NCBI GenBank assembly: GCA_030704615.1
Contig: CM060732.1
Location: forward strand, 38,979,053-39,043,052
Reading direction: 5' to 3'
Source: Takakia lepidozioides
Taxonomy: Eukaryota; Streptophyta; Takakiopsida; Takakiales; Takakiaceae
Length of the DNA stretch: 64,000 nucleotides
Below, one piece after another: positions 22,346 to 31,980 of this stretch. Position 1 is the first letter of the stretch. Each line of letters starts with the position of its first letter. The translations under genes were made by a program, and so were the position numbers. The notes beneath the pieces are model-generated. The model made no database searches. It saw only the letters and a list, made by a program, of their open reading frames with translations, and was not told the DNA's origin.

Positions 22346-23300
22346 TGTTAGAGGACTGTCTGGGACTTAGACACTTATACGGGATCTGTAGGGTACCCTT
22401 AATTTTAGCACAGACTGAGACCAACAGGAGCCTTAGGGGTGACAGCAGCGCACTTTAGAGGGGGTTTACACAGCCCGTCACAATCGTCACAGCCGACACA
22501 GCCATCACAGCCACCACAGCCCGTCACAGCCGACACAGCCACACAGCCAGTCACAGCCCGACACAGCCAAACACAGTCGCACAGCCAGTCACAACCCGTC
22601 ACAGTTTCACATAGCCAGTCACAGCTTGACACAGCTGTCATGATCATAGGGAACGGAGAGCAGGACAGGGAACGACTGTGGGGAACAACACCTGCAAATG
22701 GAACATGTTAGTTCACGGACGACGGTTAGTGAGGGAAACGGTTAGAGCCACGGGTAGGAAGATAAAGGGAGAAGCAAGGACTGAGTAGGGGGATTTAATG
22801 GACGGATGATTCTGGGAAGCACGTCAGGGGAAGGACTTCTTGGTGAGGGAAGAGAGGGGATCGGGCGGAGAGCAAGCATGGAGAGCACGGTGAAGGAGGA
22901 GAGATGATTACCAGATGCTTGTTATATGGAAAGCTGTAGTGATATTGTAAAGCAGATTAGAGACACAATGGCTTCGGCCTGATACCTGATAAATCATAAT
23001 CTGATACTTATACGATACAATCACACTGTGTAGAGAGATCTGAGTGAAGCTGTGGAATGAATGGATGAGTTGAAGGAATCCGATAGATTGATGAAGCAAA
23101 CTGATACTTAATTATCAATAGTAAGGTAGCTAACATGAATGTGAAAAGGGAAACAAATAGGAAACACCCCCATGATACACTAGCTGTAGGTCATGACTGA
23201 TTGTTCTGAGCGGGCTGAGTACTTAGAGATTTCCAACTCTTCTATCTTGGAGTTTCCACCTCGGATAGCGAAGGGATGGGTGAGTAAAAGCCGCGCGACA
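22346..23300 (+). repeat. A1 3' LTR
   Basis: It starts TGTTAGAGGACTGT and ends CCGCGCGACA, matching the two A2 LTRs. It is 955 bp long, shorter than in A2, because its CACAGCC minisatellite has fewer units. Two copies of ACGGTTAG near 22724-22748 are conserved in all three LTRs; these resemble plant MYB-binding cores but this is only a sequence similarity. Confidence 0.92.
22475..22645 (+). repeat. CACAGCC minisatellite in A1 3' LTR
   Basis: Irregular tandem repeats of GTCACAGCC, GACACAGCC and CCACACAGCC. A2 has longer versions in both LTRs (37780-38140 and 50190-50510). Confidence 0.9.
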
Positions 23301-23442
23301 AAGAGTAAAGGGGGACCATTATGTCCCGGTGAGCAACCGAAGCTCCAAGTTGGCCTAGCGGCTAGGTTGGGAGTTAGGCGCGTGCATCAAAGCAAGTAAC
23401 TATGACTTGAAGGGGAACTTACCGAAGTGAGGTGCGCGACAC
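23301..23442 (+). repeat. Element C 5' LTR remnant
   Basis: The first five bases, AAGAG, are the right-hand target duplication of A1. The sequence to 23416 matches the 3' LTR at 29132-29247. The last 26 bases up to GCGACA, next to the primer site, have no partner in the 3' LTR, which breaks off at 29247. Confidence 0.85.
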
Positions 23443-23443
23443 T

Positions 23444-23455
23444 TGGTATCAGAGC
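23444..23455 (+). other. Element C primer binding site
   Basis: TGGTATCAGAGC, pairing with the 3' end of plant initiator tRNA-Met. It lies two bases after the LTR end. Confidence 0.92.
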
Positions 23456-23496
23456 TTAGAGTTCAGTACGCAATCGTCCTTAGGTTTGGCCTCATC

Positions 23497-24363
23497 ATGG
23501 GGTCGGGCAAGCCAAAGCGAAAGCGGAACGGCCCGAAAGATGATTATCCTGGTGAGCGTGATGGGGGCGACGTGTCACCGAAGCGGCCATTTGAGGAAGC
23601 GATGCATGCTTTTGAAAGCAAGGCCGCTCAAGAACGGGAGGAATCTGAGAAGTCGGAGCCCGAGGAATCTCTAAGAGCTCCGACATACCAACACATGTCT
23701 CCCATGCCAGTAGCCTTTTGGGAAGGGTTGTTGGCGCAGTTTGGCGGGACGTTGAAAGACGTGTTGAAGGTGGCTAATGCCACTTCCACTAAGGCAAAGT
23801 TTAAGGTGAAGCCTAAGGAACCCGGCACCTTCGAGGGCGTCCAAAATCGGAAGGCACTCAACACCTGGCTCTTGGAGCTAGAGCAGTACTTCCGAGCGGC
23901 CAAATCGAGTGACGAGGATCGGGTGGAAGTGGCTCCCACCTATTTAAGGGGCTATGCTCAACAATGGTGGCAGAAATGCCTTCACGATCGAGGTCCAAAC
24001 CCGGAAACCTTGAACTAGAGTGGGTTCAAGGAACTGATGAAGAGACAGTTTGTGCCCCTCAACGCGTCCTGGCTCGCCCGGGACAAGATGAGGAATTTGA
24101 AGCAAACCGATGACATTCGGGGATATGTTCAGGCTTTCAATGTGCTGAAGCCCCGACAATTGAACTTGACTCGGGCGACCACAGAGCTGTCAGAAGAGTC
24201 CATCAGCCGCTTGGTGGAAGCGAAGGTCGCCAAGACTTACAAGGTAGGCAACTACTCTTGTGAGTTATATCAGGAAACTGGCGCCCTACGTAAAGGAAGT
24301 CAGTTATTGTTCGTGGATGGGATAATTTCCGGAACTAACGTGTCGTTGGTGGTGGCCACATGA
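23497..24363 (+). pseudogene. Element C Gag, broken, zinc knuckle lost
   Basis: The likely start is the ATG at 23497 (MGSGKPKRKRNGPK). The core FEGVQNRKALNTWLLELEQY and YAQQWWQKCLHDRG is a chromovirus Gag. An in-frame TAG at 24016-24018 interrupts it; the frame resumes as FKELMKRQFVPLNASW. After AFNVL the nucleocapsid region is largely missing: no CCHC knuckle can be found, and the sequence passes quickly to the protease (GSQLLFVDG). The protease active site near 24350 is degraded; VVATxALHSFMTPA lacks the Asp of the usual D-S/T-G. The frame ends with TGA at 24361. Confidence 0.85.
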
Positions 24364-24423
24364 GCGTTGCACTCCTTCATGACACCGGCAACGGCATGAA
24401 AGCTGGGGCTCCCGACAAGTGAC

Positions 24424-25587
24424 GTGGGGGCCTCTATTGAGGTGCGTTCTGCTAAAGGAGAACCACAATTGGCGACGAGGTTGGCATTCGATGTTCCTCT
24501 TCAGCTCGGGAGTTGGGAGGGACGTGAGAACTTCACCATTTGCGAGATCGATGGAGTGGATCTCATTTTGGGGATGACATTTTTGAGCAAATCCGGAGCG
24601 GTCATAGATGGCCGCAAGAGAGTAGTCACGCTGCCGTGTGGGAATGGTGGCAAAGTTTTACGAGTGTCGGAAACGTCCAAACCCGTGGGAGGGCGAATAA
24701 ACCTTCTGTCAGCAAGGGAGTGGGCCGTGGATGAGCCACACGAGCCCCAGTTTTTCCTTTACGTAAGACAAGTGAAAGGAGAAGGCGATGGGGAGCCGAG
24801 CCCAGATTGGATCAAGGGGATCTTGGAGAAATACCAGGATGTGATGCCAGAGGATTTACTAAGCGGCTTGCCACCGCGAAGGGGAGTTGACCACAAGATT
24901 GAGGTAATACCAGGATTGGAACCGCCTGCCAAGGCGCCCTACCGGTTGAGCCACAGAGAGTTGGTTGAGCTGAAGACTCAGCTCAAGGATCTAATGTCAA
25001 AGGGGTACATCCGGCCGAGTAAGTCACCTTACGGAGCCCCGATGCTATTCGCAGACAAGAAGGATGGGACGCTGCGAATGTGTGTCGATTACAGGGCCCT
25101 GAATAAGGTGACTATCAAGAACCGGTACCCTTTGCCAAGGATCGACGACCTCTTCAATCGAGTGGCAGGAGCGAAGTATTTCAGCCGGATCGATTTGCGC
25201 TCCGGGTATCATCAGATCCGAGTGGCAGAAGGAGATGAGGAGAAGACCGCGTGCAAGACAAGATATGGTTCGTATGAGTTCTTGGTGATGCCTTTTGGGC
25301 TCACCAACGCACCCGCGACCCTTAGCACGTTAATTAACAGCCTTTTCCAGGAGTGGTTGGATGACTTTGTGATCGTATACATCGACGACATATTAGTGTA
25401 CTCGAAAACAAAAGAAGAGCACCTGGAGCACCTCAAAAAGGTGTTCCAGAAATTGCGAGAAGGGAAGCTATATGCCAAAGCTTCAAAGTGCGAATTCGAG
25501 GTCACAAAAGTGAAGTTCCTGGGGCATGTAATTACACAGGATGGGATCAAAGTGGATGACAGGAAGGTGAGAGCGATCTTGGACTAG
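24424..25587 (+). pseudogene. Element C protease C-terminus and reverse transcriptase
   Basis: The frame begins with the protease end ([18 protein letters not shown]), then the [52 protein letters not shown], the catalytic [12 protein letters not shown] (near 25375-25410), [15 protein letters not shown]. The YIDD motif is intact. The frame stops at TAG 25585 in the position of the conserved Trp of the DWxxP motif. Codon use and higher GC differ from elements A and B. Confidence 0.9.
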
Positions 25588-25611
25588 GAGCCTCCGACTT
25601 CGGTCCCGGGA

Positions 25612-26154
25612 GTGCGATCATTCCTAGGACTCGCCTCCTATTACCGAAAGTATGTGAGAAATTTCGTCAAGATTGCGGGGCCGCTGTCAGACCTTCTGTG
25701 TAAATCCAAAGTCTGGGTATGGAACACCTTTTGTGGCCAAGCTTTTGCCGAGTTGAAGCAGCGGATGGCGGAAGCTCCAGTCCTCAAAATCCCGGAGTTT
25801 GACCGTCCATTTGAGATTCATACGGATGCGTCGGACTTTGCAATAGGGGGTGTACTCATGCAGGATGGACGTCCAGTGGCTTACGAAAGTAAGAAACTGA
25901 ATCAAGTGGAGCGACGGTGGCCTACGCATGAGAAGGAAATGAAGGCGGTGGAGCATTGCCTTGAGCTTTGGCGCCACTATGTTGGTTCCAACCCGGTGAA
26001 GGTGTTCACGGACAATGTCACGGTGAAGTATTTTGCCACACAGCCTAAGCTGTCCCCAAAACAACTTAGGTGGCAAGAGAATTTGGCGGTGTTCGACGTG
26101 GATATCCAGTACAAACCGGGACGGGGACAATGTGGTGGCCGATGCTTTAAGTAG
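25612..26154 (+). pseudogene. Element C RT connection and RNase H
   Basis: VRSFLGLASYYRKYVRNF is the end of RT. FEIHTDASDFAIGGVLMQ, THEKEMKAVEHCLELW and FTDNVTVKYF are the RNase H active-site blocks (D, E, D). A 1-nt insertion in the run of G near 26120 shifts the frame; the displaced continuation NVVADALSRK keeps the last RNase H motif. It is followed by another stop (AAG TAG). Confidence 0.88.
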
Positions 26155-26278
26155 AAAGTAGCAGCTTATGTTAGTGTACAGGGGCGAGACGGCGCTCCAA
26201 AGGAAGATCCGAAAGACTTACCGGAAGGATGAGATGGCGAAGTCCGTGATGCGAGACTTGAGGATGGGGGTTAAATCG

Positions 26279-27163
26279 TAGTTCCACTTGCAAAATGGAC
26301 TGCTCCGGTATAAGCAAAAGCGTCTCTACGTGCCGAACGGAGGGATCAGAGATAGTCTCTTGAGAGAATGTCATGATGGCCTGCTTGCGGGCCACGGCGG
26401 AGCCAAGCGCACCGCGACACTCTTGAAGAAAGAGTATTTCTGGCCCAAATTGAGGGAGGAGGCCGAGGAGTATGTCAAGACATGCACCACATGCCAACAA
26501 AACCGGAGCGAATACAAAAAGCAAGCGGGGTTGTTACAACCCTTGCCGATTCCAGAGGGGTCTTGGGAAAGTGTCTCAATGGATTTCATGACTGCTATGC
26601 CGCTTTTAAAAGGATTCGATGCGATCATGGTGGTGGTGGATAGGTTCAGTAAAATGGGCCATTTCATCCCCACCAAGGAGACGGCAACGGCACAGGAGAC
26701 GGGGCGACTTTACTTCGCCCACGTCTTCAAGCATCATGGACTCCCGAAGGATATTGTCTCGGACCGCGATCCAAAGTTTACGAGTAAATTTTGGAGGGCA
26801 CTTTGGAAGAAGATGGGGACGAGGCTCAAGATGAGCACCGCCTTCCGACCTATGACGGACGGCCAAACAGAAATGGTGAATTCCGTGGTGAAGCAAATCT
26901 TGCGGAATTACGTGTCGGCAGACCAATCGGACTGGGTGGAACACTTGGATGCGGCAGAGTTCTGTTATAATAACACAAAACACTCCGCAACGGGAGTTTC
27001 CCCTTTCGTATTGGTCTATGGAAAAGCACCTTTGGTACCGACAAGTTGGGCCGCCCAAGACGTTGAGGAACCGGCAGCAGCAGCGGTGCTGGAAGAACGC
27101 GAGCGTTTGTTGAAGCTCGCAAAGTACAACATTGCCAAAGCTAGGAAACGGTATGAACGGTAG
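26279..27163 (+). pseudogene. Element C integrase
   Basis: An in-frame TAG at 26279-26281 precedes FHLQNGLLRYKQKRLYVP. The zinc finger runs from LLRECHDGLLAGHGGAKRT to YVKTCTTCQQNR. The core has SMDFMTAMP, VSDRDPKFTSKFW and MTDGQTEMVNSVVKQ (the D, D, E residues are all present). It ends with SPFVLVYGKAPL and a coiled, basic segment cut by TAG at 27161. The central domain is therefore intact in sequence, though the gene as a whole is not. Confidence 0.9.
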
Positions 27164-27645
27164 GCGAATCGGAAGCGGAGGGAAGTTAAGTTTGAGGCAG
27201 GCACGGAGGTCTGGTTGAACATCAAGAATTTCCGACTACCTCCGGAAGCGAGTCCGAAGTTCATACCTCCGTATGCGGGACCCTTTCGCATCCGGAAAGT
27301 TATGAATGAGGATGGGTATGAATTGGAGCTGCCGGAAAACAGCAAGGTGCATCTGATATTCCACGTCTCCCTTTTGAAGCCTTACTTCAAAGATGAAGCG
27401 CGTCCAAATCGGCATCAAGTGTTGCGTCCGCCACCTGTGCTGTTGGATCATGAAAATGAACCTGAGTATATGTGGAGGCAGTGTTTAAGTCGAGGAGGTT
27501 CAAGAATCAAGAAATGGAGTATCTCGTGAAATGGAAGGGCTATCATCATGTGGAGGCATCTTGGGTGCGTGCCTCAGAAATGGAAAACGCATCCGAGGCG
27601 GTTGCAGCTTTCAAAGGGCGACCTCAAAAGCGGAAGAAACGTTGA
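27164..27645 (+). pseudogene. Element C integrase C-terminus and chromodomain, frameshifted
   Basis: The GPY/F-type module reads YAGPFRIRKVMNEDGYELEL and FHVSLLKPYF. A frameshift near 27475 ends that frame at 27529. The continuation in the next frame reads MEYLVKWKGYHHVEASWV and ENASEAVAAFKGR, a clear chromodomain with its aromatic and Trp residues. Such domains guide chromovirus integration to chromatin carrying histone marks. The end of the frame is TGA at 27643-27645. Confidence 0.88.
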
Positions 27646-27668
27646 TGGGGACATCAACCTTGGATCGT

Positions 27669-27679
27669 GGGGGAGGAAA
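27669..27679 (+). other. Element C polypurine tract
   Basis: GGGGGAGGAAA directly precedes the 3' LTR start TGCATGCTTAG. Confidence 0.85.
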
Positions 27680-29247
27680 TGCATGCTTAGCCGGCTTAGT
27701 TAACTCATGAATCCAATTGCAAAAACTTGTATTGTACAAATTTTGTTATAAATGAATTGGTTTCCAAATGTTGTGCGTCCTATTTTGTTTGGAAAGTGAT
27801 GCATGGTATGGTTGGCTAGTGTGTAGAATGCATGCTAGCTTACAAAAGTGGGAGAGGTAAATTGGATTAATCGTGTGTTTGCATAGTGCCGAAATCGGGT
27901 GACTCCCTTCCAAGGGGCAATGAAACTTGCGCCTTCCTTGGGAGTTCACGTGCTAGTGCGCACCTGGCGCGTGCGCGTACTATAACTGCGCTACCGAGGG
28001 GGTTGCCTTGAGTGCGGGTTAACGCGGAAGCTACGTGCTTCCGTTCACGTACTATAATCGTGTAGCCTCGGGACGAAGTCGTAGTGCGGCTTCGGCATGT
28101 TCCCGTACCTCAGGCCAACATTCCAAGGCGGACCCAATTGTAGTGATTGGGGCGCATGGTTAGTCCAAGGTTATCTTCCTAGTCAAAAAGGGTTCAAGGT
28201 GAACCCTTGCTCAAGGTGATGCCAAAAGCGGCATCATGAGCGGTCTCAAGCAATGTTGTTGCAGTAAGGCGATTCGATCCTCGGGGAGGATCGTTCCTTC
28301 GCCTTGAAGTAGGCCAAGAAGAGTGCACTGGGAGGAGCTTGAGAGGCTCCACCCTTGGCCGGGACTTGGAAAAAGTTGGCCGAACTAGCTAGTGGAGAGT
28401 GGAGTCAAGCGTGGGTTTGGTTCCTTGCCATGGGACGCCATGGTACGGAAACAAACTCCTTGATGTGGGACGCCACAACTTGGATATTCGTTTCTACAAA
28501 ATGGACAAGTCGATGAGGACATCGACTCCCTATTGGTAGGGGTGTGTGTCGCAGCCCTTTGCCTTGAGGGCAGGGGGTCGGGACGCAGGAGGGGCTGCCC
28601 CTGTGGTGGGGGCAGTGGAAGCGATAGGCTCGGGGGGCTGAAGCACCCTTGAGTGCACAAGGCACTCAAGGAGGCGGAGGCGCCCACTAAGTGGAGCCCC
28701 GCACACCGGGTTGCAGTGGGGGTGGCTCCACAAGGGGTGGTGGTAGCTTAGCGGGACTTAGTGGGGGTGGCATAGGACTCACCATGGGGCGGAGACGTTG
28801 TGGTGGGAGTCGTGGCGAGTCTTGGGACTCATCACGTACCAATGGGGCCGTGGTGGGTGGGCCAAGACTCACCGCGACTCATCACCGGGAATCGAGGGTC
28901 TTCGTGGTGGTTTGCCATAAAATGGCATGGTTGTTTGTGAAACCCCCGTGGACAGTCACAGAAGTGTATATAGGGAGTAGTAACCCCAAGAACGGTGCAA
29001 GCCCGTTGGTGACCAAAAACTAGTGAGTAAGCGAGCGAGCCGGAAAGCGACCAAGGAGTGGGGAGCTATTCCGGACTGCCATCTACCAAAGGGAATTTCC
29101 ACTAGGCCCAAATTGATGGAGGGTCTGGTGGAAGAGTAAAGGGGGACCGTTATGTCCCGGTGAGCAGCCGAAGCTCCAAGTTGTCCCGGCGGCCAAGTTG
29201 GGAGTTAGGCGCGTGCATCAAAGCGAGTAACTATGACTTGAAGGGGA
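27680..29247 (+). repeat. Element C 3' LTR, truncated at its end
   Basis: It starts TGCATGCTTAGCCGG after the polypurine tract. The last 116 bases match the 5' LTR remnant, but the final ~26 bases found there are missing and unrelated DNA begins at 29248. Inside are two TACTATAA boxes (about 27979 and 28050) that could be promoter elements, a GGAAGC/GCTTCC hairpin near 28027, and a G-rich, GGTGGC-containing stretch (28690-28900). The AAGAG at 29132-29136 marks the site that A1 hit in the other LTR. No gene is present. Confidence 0.85.
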
Positions 29248-29885
29248 GGGCAGCTACCGTGTGAGCAACTCACGTGAGCACGCTCACGCTTAAAGTGGAA
29301 AACGTGACAGAATCCCTAAAGCGTGAGCAGATTCAAAGCGTGAGCATATTAGTGAATGAGAGCCTACAACCGAGGGAAGAAGAGGGCCTATTGTTGTGGA
29401 AAAAAACTACAATGCACGAACGCATGCACACCCCATCCGACGGGACAATCCAAGCTCCATGACGACCGTAGGGTACGAATGTGCGATGAAAAAGCCGACG
29501 GATGAATGGTTTCAGGATGAATGAAAAGTGGAAAGGATGAATGGTGGATGACTGTTGGATGAGAAATGAGCGAAATGGATGAACCGTGACCTCGTTTTTG
29601 TTTCACGAGGAGCAATTGCATCTCGAGTGTGTCCTGAATTTCAGATTTGTCGGCTGATCCTGGCAGTACTTTCTTTGAGAGAACTTGAAGGAAACTGCTG
29701 AAGTTAGAAGGCAATTACATACAGGAGTAAATTTGAGTTACCTATGGACTCTTCTGATGGGGGTGGGTCTGCAGAGGAAGGAGGAGGATAGAACATGAGA
29801 AGTGGAGGACAAAACCAAATCGCAGAAACATTTCTCCAAAAACAATGAACATTGAAGGCGGCGTGTGTCCAGGTGGGGGGGGGGG
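29248..29885. other. Non-coding flank with GCGTGAGC motifs
   Basis: No gene is supported. Several GCGTGAGC/GCTCACGC words occur (29270-29350), and GAAGAGGGCCTATT at about 29378 is repeated with its neighbourhood at 33230-33250. It therefore looks like one copy of the border of a duplicated SWIM-gene unit. Confidence 0.55.
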
Positions 29886-30595
29886 ATTAAGGTGTCGTCA
29901 ACGACATCTTAATTCCCACCTCCTGTTGCCACAAACATTTCATGGAAAATCCCAAAAAACCAGAAAATTTGAATCCAACAAAATTACAAAGCCGACACCT
30001 GTGCAGGTCACGGCGATTAAGGTGTCGTCAACGACATCTTAAATCCCACCAGCTGCTGCCACATGTCTTTTCAGATTATGGCCCAAAAATAGAAAAAATA
30101 GAAATCCAACAAAACTTTGAAGGAAGGCGGTGCGTGTGCAGGACGCGGCGATTAAGGTGTCGTCAACGACATCTTAATTCCCACAACCTGTTGCGATATG
30201 ACAGTTCATGGAAAAACCCAAAAAACCAGAAAAAAATGAATCCAGAAAAGCTTTGCAGGCGGTGCGTGTGCAGGGGGGATTAAGGTGTCGTCAACGACAT
30301 CTTAATTCCAACCACCTCAACAGAATTTTCAAGGCGGTGCGTGTGCAGGTCGGGGGGATTAAGATGTCGTCAACGACATCTTAATTCCGACCACCTGAAC
30401 AAAACTTTCACGGCGGTGCATGTGCAGGTTGGAGGAATTAAGGTGTCGTCAACGACATCTTATTTCCCACCACCTTTTGCGACATTTCAATTCATCCAAA
30501 AACCCAAATAACCCAAAAAATATGAATCCAACAAAGATACGAAGGCAGTGCGTGTGCAGGTGGGTGGATTAAGGTGTTGTCAACGACATCTTAAT
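29886..30595 (+). repeat. Palindrome array 1a (28-bp palindromes)
   Basis: Seven copies start at 29886, 30016, 30151, 30279, 30358, 30437 and 30568. Each has a left arm ATTAAGGTGTCGT (or ATTAAGATGTCGT), a central CA and a right arm that is close to its reverse complement. Spacing alternates between about 79 and 130 bp. The spacers are related to each other (CCCACCACCTGTTGC after, GGCGGTGCGTGTGCAGG before), so this is a tandem-repeat family and not a CRISPR. Most arms have a G opposite T at position 7, which is a mismatch in DNA but a G-U pair in plus-strand RNA. Confidence 0.9.
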
Positions 30596-30689
30596 TGGAA
30601 AAACCACCAACCCCAAAACAAACAAACCGAAAACAGGTTCAGCCAAAACAGAAATAGAACATGTTAAAAACATTACATTGAACAAAGTG

Positions 30690-31965
30690 GAGTCATTGTC
30701 AAAGAATCCAACTCCTTCTGAACACCTCACATTTCAGCAATCCTATCACGCTGCTGAAGTGTATGAACGTCAGTGGGACCCATTGTACACTGGTGAATGC
30801 ACGTGTCTCGGTGAGGATCACAAAACATCCTGTGAATGTAGATGTAGTATAGGTGTTTGCACGGGACAAATTTGGGTTTCTTTCCAATAGAGCTTGATAA
30901 AGTGTTCTGGAAGTCTGGGCATGTGCAATTTGGAAAATTGCCAACAATTACCTCATAAGTCCTGTCGTGAACAACAGAACCCGATGTCACCAAACTGTAC
31001 ACCCGCCCATAGCCTGGAGGGGGGACATTGACAACTTGTGTCACCCGACACTGCAGGTTTCTTGCTGACTCAATTTTGCAATCGTTTTCGGGACCTGCCT
31101 CAACACGACGGACCGGTTTTCCATTTCGTTTTGTAGGCCAGTCGTTCCCATGTGGTGGACGTGGGGGGAATGCGGATTGTGAACCCCGACATGAAACTGG
31201 TGTTATGACTACTGGGCCTCTTGGAAGACGAAACCCGGCATCCTCCAGCATCTCAATTTCTTGCTTCGACAGACATGTTCCCAACTTCACTGGCCACACG
31301 GCTGGAATTTGAGGCTTGTTGAGGACTGAATCCCGGCAAGTCCCCATCACACAACGCTGAATGTCATCAGGGAAAAACCAGAACTTGTGAGGCCTGGACT
31401 CTCGCGCACCGTAATGTTTGAGTAAACTAGTGAAAGACGGGGCAGGAATCCCGCCTCCGCCCCTACAAATCTTGCTGGTGCACTTCACAAAGGACAATGC
31501 CCTAACAACAGAACACCCAACTTTTGATCATTTGGTTGTCCGTTCAATGTGCCATATTGCATCCACACAATCGGACTCTTCCATCATCTCTCCCTCTCCC
31601 CGCACTGGAGCAGAGGGAGAGCGGTGCTCCTACGGAGTAGGAGGCAACGCAGCAAAGTCCGCAGAGGGGCCTGCCGACAAGGAGGCGGCCCTCCTCCATG
31701 CAGCTGTCTTTGCGCCCGTTGAAGGAGAAGGCTCAAGCGGAAAGCAGCATCGGGTTGGGAGAGGAGGACACTTCCAGCGGTGGACAGAGTTTGATCCAAG
31801 TGAGTTCAGCAGCACATTGGCTTTACATGACCTTGTTCCCTGACTCGTAGCGATAAGAAGAGCAGTAAGAAACATACATTTGAGATTGTTTGAAGATGAC
31901 TTTGACGATAGCTTAAAACGGCATCGCATCATGTCCACCATTGCATTCGCAAGGGTTTCGAACAA
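30690..31965 (-). pseudogene. SWIM-domain MULE-like gene, copy 1, C-terminal part only
   Basis: The 30727-31497 frame matches the C-terminal third of copy 2. It contains HKFWFFPDDIQRCVMGT, PAVWPVKLGTCLSKQEIEML and the SWIM zinc finger NCTCPDF...VPCKHLYYIY (C-x-C-x19-C-x-H). The frame extends upstream to about 31600 as an equivalent of copy 2's ESDCIDSEWHIERT. A Ser/Ala-rich piece in another frame (31630-31965) may be a further remnant. The N-terminal DNA-binding part and the transposase core are absent. SWIM fingers occur in plant MULE transposases and FAR1-like proteins and bind DNA or protein. Palindrome arrays flank it on both sides. Confidence 0.8.
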
Positions 31966-31980
31966 GTCTAGAACAAGGTG

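Larger units (their letters stand above)
1..23300 (+). mobile_element. Ty3/gypsy LTR retrotransposon, family A, copy A1 (5' LTR outside window; split by element B)
   Basis: The order Gag, protease, RT, RNase H, integrase, extra ORF, polypurine tract and 3' LTR is the Ty3/gypsy order with an additional 3' ORF. Base 1 aligns with A2 at about 38831, just inside the A2 primer site, so the A1 5' LTR should lie directly before the window. The RT reads MPFGLCNAPATFQR and FLDDFSVYS, which is like the Athila/Tat (OTA) non-chromoviral branch; the exact lineage is inferred. The copy is dead: its reading frames carry stops and 1-nt shifts, the protease motif is changed, and element B interrupts it between protease and RT. 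A1 itself landed inside the 5' LTR of element C; the right-hand target copy is AAGAG at 23301-23305. Confidence 0.9.
23301..29247 (+). mobile_element. Ty3/gypsy chromovirus, element C, decayed
   Basis: It contains Gag, protease, RT, RNase H, integrase and a chromodomain, then a polypurine tract and a 3' LTR of at least 1568 bp. Only the last 142 bases of the 5' LTR are inside the window, because A1 inserted into that LTR; the first part should lie before A1, outside the window. The 116 bases shared by the LTR copies (23301-23416 and 29132-29247) differ at about eight positions by my count, so C is older than A1 and B. Every coding part has stops or frameshifts. Confidence 0.9.

Noticed and set aside
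22405-22711. Open frames in the CACAGCC minisatellites (also 37717-38145 and 50000-50502)
   Set aside because: Repeat-driven frames in LTRs that differ in unit number and phase between copies.
22724-22750. ACGGTTAG words in the family A LTRs as proven MYB sites
   Set aside because: The words are conserved in three LTRs, but short motif identity alone does not show binding; mentioned only within the LTR entries.
28385-29023. Open frames in the G-rich part of element C's 3' LTR
   Set aside because: Low-complexity sequence inside an LTR, open on both strands; no domain.
29388-29714. Minus-strand frame beyond the SWIM copy 1 end
   Set aside because: No similarity to copy 2, no domain, and it lies in the border flank.
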